From positions 8,379,444-8,443,443 of the forward strand of contig NC_037269.1 in assembly GCF_000002425.4 (NCBI RefSeq): 64,000 nucleotides of DNA, read 5' to 3'. The DNA comes from Physcomitrium patens. Taxonomy: Eukaryota > Streptophyta > Bryopsida > Funariales > Funariaceae. Positions 1 to 7,768 of this stretch are shown piece after piece. Numbering within the stretch: position 1 is the stretch's first letter; each line of letters opens with the position of its first letter. Under the pieces are notes generated by a model. The model worked only from the letters and a program-made list of their open reading frames with translations. It was not told where the DNA came from and ran no database searches. The translations under genes and the position numbers were made by a program.

Positions 1-577
1 ATTGCTCTGGTATATTCGATGTTGAGATATTCTCGTCGCTAGTTGGAACTGCATAAATGACAAATGGTGCGCCTTCCTTAGACGATCTTAGGAACGCTCT
101 CGCTCCAATAAACATGGATTTCTTCATGTAGGTTCTACCAACAGGTTTATTATTATTTTTTTCAGGAAATGTTATCCTTCGTAGCCTCCAATCAATGGAC
201 GGATTATGATCTTCTAACCAAGAAAGACCAAGGATAACAGGGCTTGATGGGGTTCTAATAATATTAAAAATAACGTGACTACTATGGTCCTTAAACACCA
301 CTTCTATAGGTTCTGATTCGTGGGTAAAGTTGCCTGACAATAAGAGTCGTCCATCTATCACCTCTACGTGAACAGGTTTGGACTTTTGTACTAAACGGAT
401 CTTGTGGCGTTTAGCAAACTCTTCATCTAAAAAACAAGTAGATGCCCCCGAATCCAATAAAGCTAAAGTTTTTTGTTTTTGAGGGCCTAAAAACAAAGGA
501 ATTGTAAAACAACGGGCAGGTTGGACAGAGAAGGAGGAACCTGATTGTTGTCGTGATATTAGATTGTCCAGCCGCAC
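1..577 (-). CDS. Element A protease and start of pol (partial at window edge)
   Basis: This minus-strand frame is open from just after the gag stop to the window edge. It contains the retropepsin active site LLDSGAST followed by CFLDEEF, and later the ILGLSWL motif typical of Ty3/gypsy proteases. The frame is -1 relative to gag, the same relationship as in element B, and the bases around the junction (gag stop, then GAACCGTGCGGCTGG) are nearly identical in the two elements. There is no ATG at the junction, so expression probably depends on recoding rather than a separate start. Reverse transcriptase, RNase H and integrase would lie to the left, out of the window. Confidence 0.8.
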   Translation of the reverse strand, partial: MRLDNLISRQQSGSSFSVQPARCFTIPLFLGPQKQKTLALLDSGASTCFLDEEFAKRHKIRLVQKSKPVHVEVIDGRLLLSGNFTHESEPIEVVFKDHSSHVIFNIIRTPSSPVILGLSWLEDHNPSIDWRLRRITFPEKNNNKPVGRTYMKKSMFIGARAFLRSSKEGAPFVIYAVPTSDENISTSNIPEQ

Positions 578-582
578 GGTTC

Positions 583-1584
583 CTACTGTGGCTGGGCGTC
601 GTCGTTTTCCGGAATCATCGCACTTCTAGTCTTGACAGGGTGCCAATTTTGCTTCTTTGGGCAATTTCCAACCTTGTGACCTTCTTCTCCATAGTACAAA
701 CATAACCCTTCCTCCATACGCCGTTTCTTCTCTGTTGGAGTAAGAGATCGGACACGCGCCGTGTCGATTTGCATGTCTGTTGCCTCCGAATGTGAGTTTA
801 AGCTATTTGCAGACATAGTCACGTCATAACGAGTCATTTGGTGTCTTGGACGTTGGTCTTGGCGACGCTGGAATAGGCGGTTGTCACACTTTACAGCTTG
901 GCTAATAGCTTCGTTGAGCGTTTGAGGATCAGGAAGAGATAACAGCAAGTCCTTCACATCATCCTTCAAGCCCCAATAAAACTGACTCACCAACGCCTCT
1001 TCACTCCAATTAATGTCACTTGCCAATTGTCTGAAATCTGAGGCATAGATTGATGCAGAGCGTGTTCCTTGTCGTAGCGATCGGATCTTTGTTGTAGCCC
1101 ATCGAACTTTATCATGCTCGCCAAATGCTTCTTCAAACGCCTCCAAGAACGTTTCAAAGTTGCTCAAGATTGGCGATCGCTTCTCAAACAAGGGAGTAAA
1201 CCAAGACAGAGCTTGTGCTGTAAGCAAGGTTCCAACAAGCTCAACACGCGCTTCCTCCGTCGGATAACGTTCGGGCTGTAAAATTGTTATCAACCTGATT
1301 TGGTTGACAAAACCTCGAAACTTGGAACGAGTTCCATCAAACTTATCCGGAAGACTAACTCGAGGCTCCTTTCGTTGTAGGACTACTCGATCTTGTTGAA
1401 ATAGAGGTAGAACTGCTTCTTCTGGCGCAGAAGTTTGAGGCTGATATGCTTTAGATGGCGCTATCCCAGATGCTCCATTGTTATGGAGTCCTACCATGAC
1501 TCCTTCGATCTCTGTTGTCCTATGTGACAACGAGGCAAGAGCATTTATGATGGCGTCTAATTTGGATTCCAAACTTTCAGCCAT
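583..1584 (-). CDS. Element A Gag (capsid-nucleocapsid polyprotein)
   Basis: This is a 333-residue structural protein starting at the ATG at 1584. The N-terminus (about residues 1-30) is helical. A retrotransposon gag domain at about 75-260 is alignable by eye with element B Gag, including the shared string SLPDPQTL and CDNRLF. A zinc knuckle lies near residues 295-308, but the second cysteine is Tyr (CLYYGEEGH, codon at 691-693), as expected from one G-to-A change in TGT. Gag packages element RNA into cytoplasmic virus-like particles. The broken knuckle suggests that RNA packaging may be impaired in this copy despite the open frame. Confidence 0.88.
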   Translation of the reverse strand: MAESLESKLDAIINALASLSHRTTEIEGVMVGLHNNGASGIAPSKAYQPQTSAPEEAVLPLFQQDRVVLQRKEPRVSLPDKFDGTRSKFRGFVNQIRLITILQPERYPTEEARVELVGTLLTAQALSWFTPLFEKRSPILSNFETFLEAFEEAFGEHDKVRWATTKIRSLRQGTRSASIYASDFRQLASDINWSEEALVSQFYWGLKDDVKDLLLSLPDPQTLNEAISQAVKCDNRLFQRRQDQRPRHQMTRYDVTMSANSLNSHSEATDMQIDTARVRSLTPTEKKRRMEEGLCLYYGEEGHKVGNCPKKQNWHPVKTRSAMIPENDDAQPQ

Positions 1585-1852
1585 TTTAACGTCTTAACCT
1601 TCGGCTAACCTTCAGAAAGAAGAAAAAAGAATTTTGACAAGAGGACAATATTGGTTCAGAGGAGAGTACTCCGCAACCTCTAAAACGCCTTAAGACTCCA
1701 AGATGAGGGATAATCCACTCTCTCCAAGAAGAATAAGGCTCCAATATTGAGAAAGAAGAGATATCAGTTTAGAGGAGGGTAATCCGCAACCTCTAAAACA
1801 CTAGCTCACCTTCAAGAAGAGGGGTAATCCACTCTCTAACAAGAAGGAACTA

Positions 1853-1864
1853 GCTCTGATACCA
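1853..1864 (-). other. Element A primer binding site (initiator tRNA-Met type)
   Basis: On the minus strand this reads TGGTATCAGAGC, the standard plant LTR-retrotransposon site complementary to the 3' end of initiator methionine tRNA. It lies 7 nt inside the LTR edge at 1872, which identifies the flanking LTR as A's 5' LTR. Confidence 0.85.
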
Positions 1865-1871
1865 GTGAAAA

Positions 1872-1965
1872 TGTAGTCTCGACAAACTGTCACGGATACA
1901 AAATACAGACAAGAAAACTAGACAAGAAGTTCAAGAAGAACTGGATTAATCAGATGAGTACAAGA
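1872..1965 (-). repeat. Element A 5' LTR, downstream (U5) part
   Basis: This is the end of the LTR in minus orientation (last bases GACTACA on that strand). B inserted immediately to its right. The terminal 5 bp CAAGA (1961-1965) is duplicated at 8299-8303, which is B's target-site duplication. Confidence 0.8.
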
Positions 1966-2045
1966 TGTCACGGACATACATATAATTACCTATATGAATA
2001 GATAAAAGTATGTAAAAGTAGGTTAATTGTGTAATATCTTCTAGA

Positions 2046-2064
2046 GAAGCTTCTTAGAAGCTTC
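2046..2064 (+). promoter_or_regulatory. Heat-shock-element-like palindrome in element B U3
   Basis: The motif is two GAAnnTTC blocks separated by TTA, with a further TTCTAGAG just upstream. It recurs at 7849-7867 in the 3' LTR and, reversed and weathered, in minus-strand LTRs (for example near 22340-22352). It resembles heat-shock-factor sites, but the 3-bp spacing is not ideal. Confidence 0.4.
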
Positions 2065-2287
2065 ATAGACACTGCTTTGACTTTATAGGAGTCTATAGTT
2101 GACTTTTAGGTTAGAAACTTGGTCAACAAGTTAGCCATGTGCCACGCATGTTGGAAGCTTAAAGAACAAGCTAACTACGTGGTCCATCCATAGAAAACTT
2201 GCCTTGCAAGCAAAGGCATGTGGCCTAGAAAGTCAACATATATTGGAGGTCTTATAGAACATCGCCACGTGGCTTCTAGTTAGATAG

Positions 2288-2295
2288 TATATATA
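2288..2295 (+). promoter_or_regulatory. TATA box of element B LTR
   Basis: TATATATA is followed by GAGGCAAGAG, about 320 bp into the LTR. The same block is recognisable in most family LTRs in the window, which supports a core-promoter role. Confidence 0.65.
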
Positions 2296-2495
2296 GAGGC
2301 AAGAGTGAAGCCCTCTTCACTCTTGTCAACTCCTTTCTTGCTTCTAGTCTAGTTTCAAGGGTCTCTAGTTTTCTTGTATTTTGGCAATAGCCATTCCAGT
2401 TTCTTTCTTAATATACATATTTCTATTTTGTCCTATTTCTTTTTGAGAAAAGTCTCACTTACTCTTTAGCTTTCATCGAGTTCTTGTCCCTGACA

Positions 2496-2707
2496 GATTG
2501 ACAAGAGTACACTTACAATATCAGAGCTTTGTCTTTTCTTGATTAAGAGTGGATTACCCCTTTTTCTTGATAAGACATAAGCGCATTAGAAGTTGCGGAT
2601 TACCCTCTTTTAAACTGATATTGTTCTTAGTATTTTCTTTGTTATCAATTCCTCTCTTCTATTTGTTTTGAGCGTTGTTAGACATCTTCTCTTTTCTAAG
2701 TGCTACT
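2496..2707 (+). other. Element B untranslated leader with atypical primer binding site
   Basis: The leader lies between the LTR and the gag ATG. A site resembling the initiator tRNA-Met primer site (AATATCAGAGC, 2517-2527) sits about 21 nt after the LTR instead of immediately next to it, and has AA where the canonical site has GG. The same offset form, further decayed, occurs in element E (near 34276). The true primer is therefore uncertain. Confidence 0.5.
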
Positions 2708-3715
2708 ATGGCAGAGCTTGTTGAAATGAAGAGTGCAATGGCACAGATGCAAGAACAATTGAGGGAGTTAATGCTTGCGATGCATCAACTCAATTTACCA
2801 CCACAAGGAGCAACAAGAATGGTAGGAAGTGAAGATATAGAGATGATTGGGGTTGCTTCAACATCTGCACCAAACCATGTCCCTTCTCCCAGAATGGAAC
2901 ACCCTTCGAGTGTTAGAGAACCGAGAGTTGCCTTGCCCGAGAAGTTTGATGGTACCAGATCCAAGTTTCGAGGATTCATCAATCAGGTCCAACTAGTGAT
3001 TGAACTTCAACCCCAGAGCTATCCAACTCCAGGGTCACAAGTAAGATTCATTGGTACACTTCTTTCAGGTTCAGCATTGTCATGGTTTTCATCTTTTCTT
3101 GAACGACGAGATCCAATATTGGATAATCTGGAGGCTTTTTTGGCGGAGTTTCGATCCATGTTTGGAGAACATGATGCAATTCGTGTTGCAACCAACAAGA
3201 TCCGTATTTTGCGACAAGGCAATCGATCAGTAACATTATATGCTTCGCAATTTCGACAACTTGCAACTGATATCAAGTGGGATGATGCCGCACTTGTGAG
3301 TCAATTTCTCTACGGATTACAATATGAGGTAAAGAAATTGATGCTTAATTTACCTGATCCTCAAACATTGAGTCAAGCAATTGACTTTGCTGTGAAGTGC
3401 GACAATCGACTTTTTGAATTTCGATCCGAGAGTCGCACAAGTGGGCCTCAACGTTACTACAATTCAATGGCAACACCGACGTCTCCTCAACACATACCTT
3501 CGGAAGTAGAGGATATGCAAATTGATGTGGTACGTTTCAAACCTCTTACTGAGCAAGAAAAGTCTCGTTGTCGACAAGAAGGATTGTGCTTATATTGTGG
3601 AGAACCTAAGCACACTGCTCAACATTGTCCAAAGAAGCGACGTAACTACAAAATGAGGAGTACGGCTGTCAAAGAAGACAGTATGTCGGAAAACGAGTAC
3701 GTCCAGCTACAATAG
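2708..3715 (+). CDS. Element B Gag
   Basis: This is a 335-residue Gag. I chose the ATG at 2708 (MAELVEM). The open frame extends upstream to 2675 without another ATG. A short helical, Met/Gln-rich N-terminus is followed by a gag capsid domain (about residues 75-260) and an intact zinc knuckle CLYCGEPKHTAQHC near residues 294-307. The product forms virus-like particles and packages element RNA. The gag stop TAG (3713-3715) is followed by the protease frame at -1, with about 70 nt of overlap because the pol frame is open from 3646. The neighbouring element A Gag is a diverged homologue. Confidence 0.93.
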   Translation: MAELVEMKSAMAQMQEQLRELMLAMHQLNLPPQGATRMVGSEDIEMIGVASTSAPNHVPSPRMEHPSSVREPRVALPEKFDGTRSKFRGFINQVQLVIELQPQSYPTPGSQVRFIGTLLSGSALSWFSSFLERRDPILDNLEAFLAEFRSMFGEHDAIRVATNKIRILRQGNRSVTLYASQFRQLATDIKWDDAALVSQFLYGLQYEVKKLMLNLPDPQTLSQAIDFAVKCDNRLFEFRSESRTSGPQRYYNSMATPTSPQHIPSEVEDMQIDVVRFKPLTEQEKSRCRQEGLCLYCGEPKHTAQHCPKKRRNYKMRSTAVKEDSMSENEYVQLQ

Positions 3716-3720
3716 GGACC

Positions 3721-4161
3721 GTGCGGCTGGAATCTTGTACAACTTCTAATAAAGGTCCTATCCTCTCCTCAAAACCATCTCCTTGTTTTATAATAGATGT
3801 GCGTTTAGGACCTAATAATTACAAAGCCTCTACCTTGGTAGATTCAGGAGCCTCATCTTGTTTTTTAGATGAAGAATTTGCTAGATGTCATAGAATATCA
3901 TTAATACAAAAAAATAAACCTGTACACGTAGAAGTCATAGATGGTCGTCCGTTGTCTTTTGGAGATGTAACTCACGAAACACTTCCTGTAGATGTAGTAA
4001 TAAATGGTCATAGTAGTTGCATAATTTTTAATATAATTAGATCTCCCTCTAATCCAGTAATTTTAGGCTTATCATGGTTAGAAAAGTATAATCCTCGAAT
4101 AGATTGGATTTCTCATAAACTTGATTTTCCTCAGAGCATTAGTAATAGTTCTATTAATTAA
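3721..4161 (+). CDS. Element B protease segment of pol (ends at premature stop)
   Basis: This is an aspartic protease with active site LVDSGASS (Asp codon at 3841-3843) and the later VILGLSWL motif. It would mature the Gag and Pol proteins inside particles. It lies in the same frame as the downstream polymerase and is separated from it only by TAA at 4159-4161. The equivalent codon in element F (41800-41802) is CAA, so the stop is best read as a C-to-T nonsense change. The frame begins without ATG (GTG at 3721, open back to 3646) and is -1 to gag. Confidence 0.88.
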   Translation: MRLESCTTSNKGPILSSKPSPCFIIDVRLGPNNYKASTLVDSGASSCFLDEEFARCHRISLIQKNKPVHVEVIDGRPLSFGDVTHETLPVDVVINGHSSCIIFNIIRSPSNPVILGLSWLEKYNPRIDWISHKLDFPQSISNSSIN

Positions 4162-7100
4162 GTAAAAAACCATGAGTCTAGTATAGTAAAACTCGCACCT
4201 ATAGGTGCAAAAGCATTTATACACGCGGCAAAAGAAGGATCAACTTTTGCTATTTATGCTGCACCTATTTCTGAAAGCGTAAAGACTTCAAGTGGCATTC
4301 CAAGTCAATATCAGGATTATCAAGACGTTTTTGAGAAAAAGAATGCAGATATTCTTCCTGAGCATCGCCCATACGATTGTTCAATCGATCTCAAGGAAGG
4401 AACTCAGCCACCATTTGGACCAATTTACAGTTTATCGCAAGATGAGTTGGCTGAACTCAAGACATATATTGACGAGAATTTAGCGAAGAATTTCATACGC
4501 CATTCAAAATCTCCAGCAGGAGCTCCAATTTTATTCGTAAAGAAAAAAGATGGATCTTTACGAATGTGTGTTGACTATCGAGGACTCAACAAGATCACAA
4601 TCAAGAACAGGTATCCATTACCTTTGATATCAGGACTTCTTGACCAGTTAAATCAAGCTAAGATCTATACAAAAATAGATCTAAGAGGAGCATATAATCT
4701 AGTACGGATCAAAGAAGGAGATGAATGGAAGACTGCGTTTCGAACCAGGTACGGGCATTTTGAATATAATGTCATGCCTTTTGGACTCACGAATGCACCA
4801 GCTGCTTTTCAACATCTCATGAATGATGTATTTCGTGAATTCTTAGACAATTTTGTCGTCTGCTACCTAGACGATATCCTGATTTATTCTAAGAATGTTG
4901 AAGAACATGAAATACATGTTCGTCAAGTATTACAAAAATTTAGAGATGCAGGATTGTACGCCAAGATAGAAAAGTGTGTATTTCACACTACTCAAGTTGA
5001 CTTTTTAGGATACATCATTTCAAATGATGGTCTTATGATGGATTCTAAGAAAGTCCAAACAATCATGGATTGGAAGATTCCAAAGACTGTAAGAGATGTC
5101 CAATGTTTCTTGGGATTTGCCAATTACTATCAGATCTTCATCAAAGACTTCTCACGAGTTGCAGCTCCACTTACACGCTTGACTAGTAAAGATAAATTCC
5201 AATGGAATCAAGAAGCGGAAGCAGCATTTGAAGCCTTGAAGACATCGTTTGTCTCTGCACCAGTCTTATATCGTGTTGACTTTTCCAAGGTATTTTTTAT
5301 GGAAACAGACGCATCGGATTTTGCCTTGGGTGCAGTTTTATCACAAATGGGAACAGATGACAAACTTCATCCGATAGCTTTTCATTCAAGAAAATTCTCA
5401 GCAGCCGAGATCAATTATGAGATCCACGATAAAGAACTTCTTGCAATCGTGGATTCCTTTCAAGAATGGCGTCATTATCTAGAAGGTGCTTCTAGTCCAG
5501 TCACTGTGTATACAGATCACAAGAACCTCGAGTATTTCATGTCAGCACGCGTGTTGAATCGTCGTCAAGCTCGTTGGAGTATGTCTTTGTCAAGATTCGA
5601 CTTCATTATCACTTATCGGCCAGGAAAACAACAAGGTTTGTCCGATGCCCTGTCTAGACGTTCTTATTTTGCACCAAAAGAAGGAGATGCAGCTTTTGAG
5701 CAACAAAGAACGGTCCTCTTGAAACCGGAGCAATTTCATCTCCGAGCAGTGAAATCAACATTGACTGTTGATTCAACTTTTCTCAAGCAAATCCAGTCCA
5801 GTATGTCCTCAGACCCTCTTGTTCATGATATCGAGAATAATTCTTCCAAGTCTCATGATTCTTCTAAGTTCGAGTTCAAGAATAATCTATTATATTTTGA
5901 AGGACGCTTATATGTTCCAGAAGGAAAAGCACGTTTGCGTGTTCTTCAAGCACGTCATGACTTTCCAGCAGCAGGGCACTTTGGATATAATAAGACTCTG
6001 GAACTCATATCAAGAGATTTTTGGTGGCCACAAATGTGGAAGTCAGTCAAAGACTTTGTACAATCATGTGATATTTGTTCAAGATCAAAAATTCCTCGAC
6101 ATCGACCTTACGAACTTCTTCAGCCATTACCTATACCAGAACAACCATGGTCTTCTGTTTCTATGGATTTCATCACAGATCTTCCAAACTCAAGATCTTA
6201 TGATTCTATATTTGTGATAGTAGATCGTTTCACCAAGATGGCACATTTTATGCCATGTACAAAATCTATCACAGGTGAAGAAACAACTAAGCTTTTCATT
6301 GATAATATCTATCGCTATCATGGATTACCTAAAGATATCATATCGGATAGGGGAACTCAATTTGTGTCGAGATTCTGGAGGACTCTTTTCAAGATTTTAA
6401 AAGTGGACATAAAGCTATCTTCAGCTTTCCATCCTCAAACTGATGGACAAACAGAGCGCGTAAACCAAGTCTTGGAACAGTATTTAAGGTGTACCATCAA
6501 CTACCAACAAGATGATTGGACAACCCTTCTACCATTGGCAGAGTTTGCTTATAATAATACGGTACATTCCTCCATGCAACAAACACCTTTCTTTGCCAAT
6601 TATGGCTATCATCCACGACTTGATACTTTTGATTTTTCAAAAGTTGATAATCCTGCAGCAGAAGATATGGCAAATCGGTTGTCAGAGTTACATGCAATAA
6701 TGAAGGCGCAGTTGAAGAAAGCTCAAGAACGACAAAAGATAAATGTAGATGTATATCGTAAAGAGCAACCACAACTCAACGTGGGTGATAAGGTATGGCT
6801 ACTTCGTCGCAATATCAAGACCACTCGACCTTGTGACAAATTGGACTATCGTAGGCTTGGCCCCTTTTCTGTTTCTGAACAGATCAACCCAGTTGCATAT
6901 CGGTTACATCTACCGGAGTCAATGAAGATCCATCCTGTATTCCACGTGTCTCTTCTTGAACCATATAAGACAGTGGATATACAAGGAAGAAGACAAATGC
7001 CACCGCCTCCTATAGAAGTAGATAATAATGAAGAATTTGAGGTGGAAGAGATATTAGACTCAAGGCGGCGCCGAAATAAGCTGGAATATCTTGTTCATTG

Positions 7101-7209
7101 GTGCGGATATGATATTAGTGAGCGCACATGGGAGCCATCCAGGAATCTAGCAAATGCATCAGCTAAAGTCAAAGTTTTTCATCAACGACATCCATCAAAA
7201 CCAAGATGA
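4162..7209 (+). CDS. Element B reverse transcriptase-RNase H-integrase-chromodomain polyprotein
   Basis: The frame is uninterrupted after the stop at 4159-4161, with the first ATG at 4447 (920 residues counted from there). Reverse transcriptase has YLDD near residue 140. RNase H begins around METDAS (Asp near 288) and includes TDHKNLEYF. Integrase has an HHCC zinc module (His near 504, later CDICSRS) and a DDE core: Asp 574, Asp 634 and Glu 670, giving the DD35E spacing. A GPF module follows (RRLGPF, HPVFHVSLLEPY). The C-terminal chromodomain (about 862-912) contains EEILDSR, YLVHWCGY and TWEPS. Chromodomains of this class can bind methylated histone H3 and steer integration to heterochromatin. 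Upstream of the ATG the frame still encodes recognisable polyprotein sequence from 4165. Confidence 0.93.
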   Translation, partial: VKNHESSIVKLAPIGAKAFIHAAKEGSTFAIYAAPISESVKTSSGIPSQYQDYQDVFEKKNADILPEHRPYDCSIDLKEGTQPPFGPIYSLSQDELAELKTYIDENLAKNFIRHSKSPAGAPILFVKKKDGSLRMCVDYRGLNKITIKNRYPLPLISGLLDQLNQAKIYTKIDLRGAYNLVRIKEGDEWKTAFRTRYGHFEYNVMPFGLTNAPAAFQHLMNDVFREFLDNFVVCYLDDILIYSKNVEEHEIHVRQVLQKFRDAGLYAKIEKCVFHTTQVDFLGYIISNDGLMMDSKKVQTIMDWKIPKTVRDVQCFLGFANYYQIFIKDFSRVAAPLTRLTSKDKFQWNQEAEAAFEALKTSFVSAPVLYRVDFSKVFFMETDASDFALGAVLSQMGTDDKLHPIAFHSRKFSAAEINYEIHDKELLAIVDSFQEWRHYLEGASSPVTVYTDHKNLEYFMSARVLNRRQARWSMSLSRFDFIITYRPGKQQGLSDALSRRSYFAPKEGDAAFEQQRTVLLKPEQFHLRAVKSTLTVDSTFLKQIQSSMSSDPLVHDIENNSSKSHDSSKFEFKNNLLYFEGRLYVPEGKARLRVLQARHDFPAAGHFGYNKTLELISRDFWWPQMWKSVKDFVQSCDICSRSKIPRHRPYELLQPLPIPEQPWSSVSMDFITDLPNSRSYDSIFVIVDRFTKMAHFMPCTKSITGEETTKLFIDNIYRYHGLPKDIISDRGTQFVSRFWRTLFKILKVDIKLSSAFHPQTDGQTERVNQVLEQYLRCTINYQQDDWTTLLPLAEFAYNNTVHSSMQQTPFFANYGYHPRLDTFDFSKVDNPAAEDMANRLSELHAIMKAQLKKAQERQKINVDVYRKEQPQLNVGDKVWLLRRNIKTTRPCDKLDYRRLGPFSVSEQINPVAYRLHLPESMKIHPVFHVSLLEPYKTVDIQGRRQMPPPPIEVDNNEEFEVEEILDSRRRRNKLEYLVHWCGYDISERTWEPSRNLANASAKVKVFHQRHPSKPR

Positions 7210-7304
7210 AAATCTCTCTTATAAAAGAGACAAGATTGAGGCAAGATAACATTCAATTTCCTATCCTTGTTTGTAACTTCTTTGCATTTTGTGACGCTAA
7301 TTAG

Positions 7305-7727
7305 ATGGAGAGCCAACAACCAGCGGATTCAACTCAAGAACCTTCGTTTGCTGACTTACCGGATGAGACATTGCGATTGTCACAACCTTCAAGACGACGC
7401 AACCGAAATGAAGACCCTCAAGAACGACATGTTCTTCCTCGAATAGATGGTGAGATACAACGCGTTTGGTATCACGACCTTGGAAGAGATTCTCGATGTT
7501 TGGTGATATTATTGGAGATAGGAACGACTCCTGATGGTGTTTCAAATGTATTATTTGAAGGAAGTTATGAAGGCCTCAACAGTGATCAAATAACAGGGTG
7601 GTCTTCTCGCCCTGGAATGGGACACTATCGATGGCTAAGAGGACCCATCAACTATCTTCGAAGAGAACAAAGATCAGAGTATGTAGCAAATACAATTCGC
7701 CGCATATTAGATTTTCTCAATATATAA
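7305..7727 (+). CDS. Accessory ORF between pol and 3' LTR of element B, function unknown
   Basis: This 140-residue frame starts at ATG 7305 (MESQQPADS) and stops 41 bp before the 3' LTR. I do not recognise the family. The N-terminal half is charged and Pro/Gln-rich with an Arg cluster (SRRRNRN). The C-terminal half is better conserved among copies, with blocks such as VLFEGSYEGL, GHYRWLRGPINYL and RILDFLNI. There is no transmembrane segment or signal peptide, so it is not an obvious envelope. Homologous, decayed copies occupy the same position in elements C (10198-10617), E (39046-39468) and F (46318-46731), so it is a stable component of this lineage. It is absent from element I. It could be translated from a subgenomic or reinitiated RNA. 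Confidence 0.75.
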   Translation: MESQQPADSTQEPSFADLPDETLRLSQPSRRRNRNEDPQERHVLPRIDGEIQRVWYHDLGRDSRCLVILLEIGTTPDGVSNVLFEGSYEGLNSDQITGWSSRPGMGHYRWLRGPINYLRREQRSEYVANTIRRILDFLNI

Positions 7728-7755
7728 TCACCGCTCCTCGTGGAACTCGTCCCTA

Positions 7756-7768
7756 GAAGGGGGGGTAA
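7756..7768 (+). other. Element B polypurine tract
   Basis: The purine run AGAAGGGGGGGTAA lies directly before the 3' LTR and would prime plus-strand DNA synthesis. Weathered forms precede the 3' LTRs of C, E and F. Confidence 0.8.

Larger units (their letters stand above)
1966..2495 (+). repeat. Element B 5' LTR
   Basis: This 530-bp LTR begins TGTCACGGAC and ends TGTCCCTGACA. A TATA box (TATATATA, 2288-2295) puts the probable RNA start near 2320. A symmetric motif GAAGCTTCTTAGAAGCTTC occupies 2046-2064 in U3 and persists in the decayed LTRs of this family elsewhere in the window. Confidence 0.95.
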
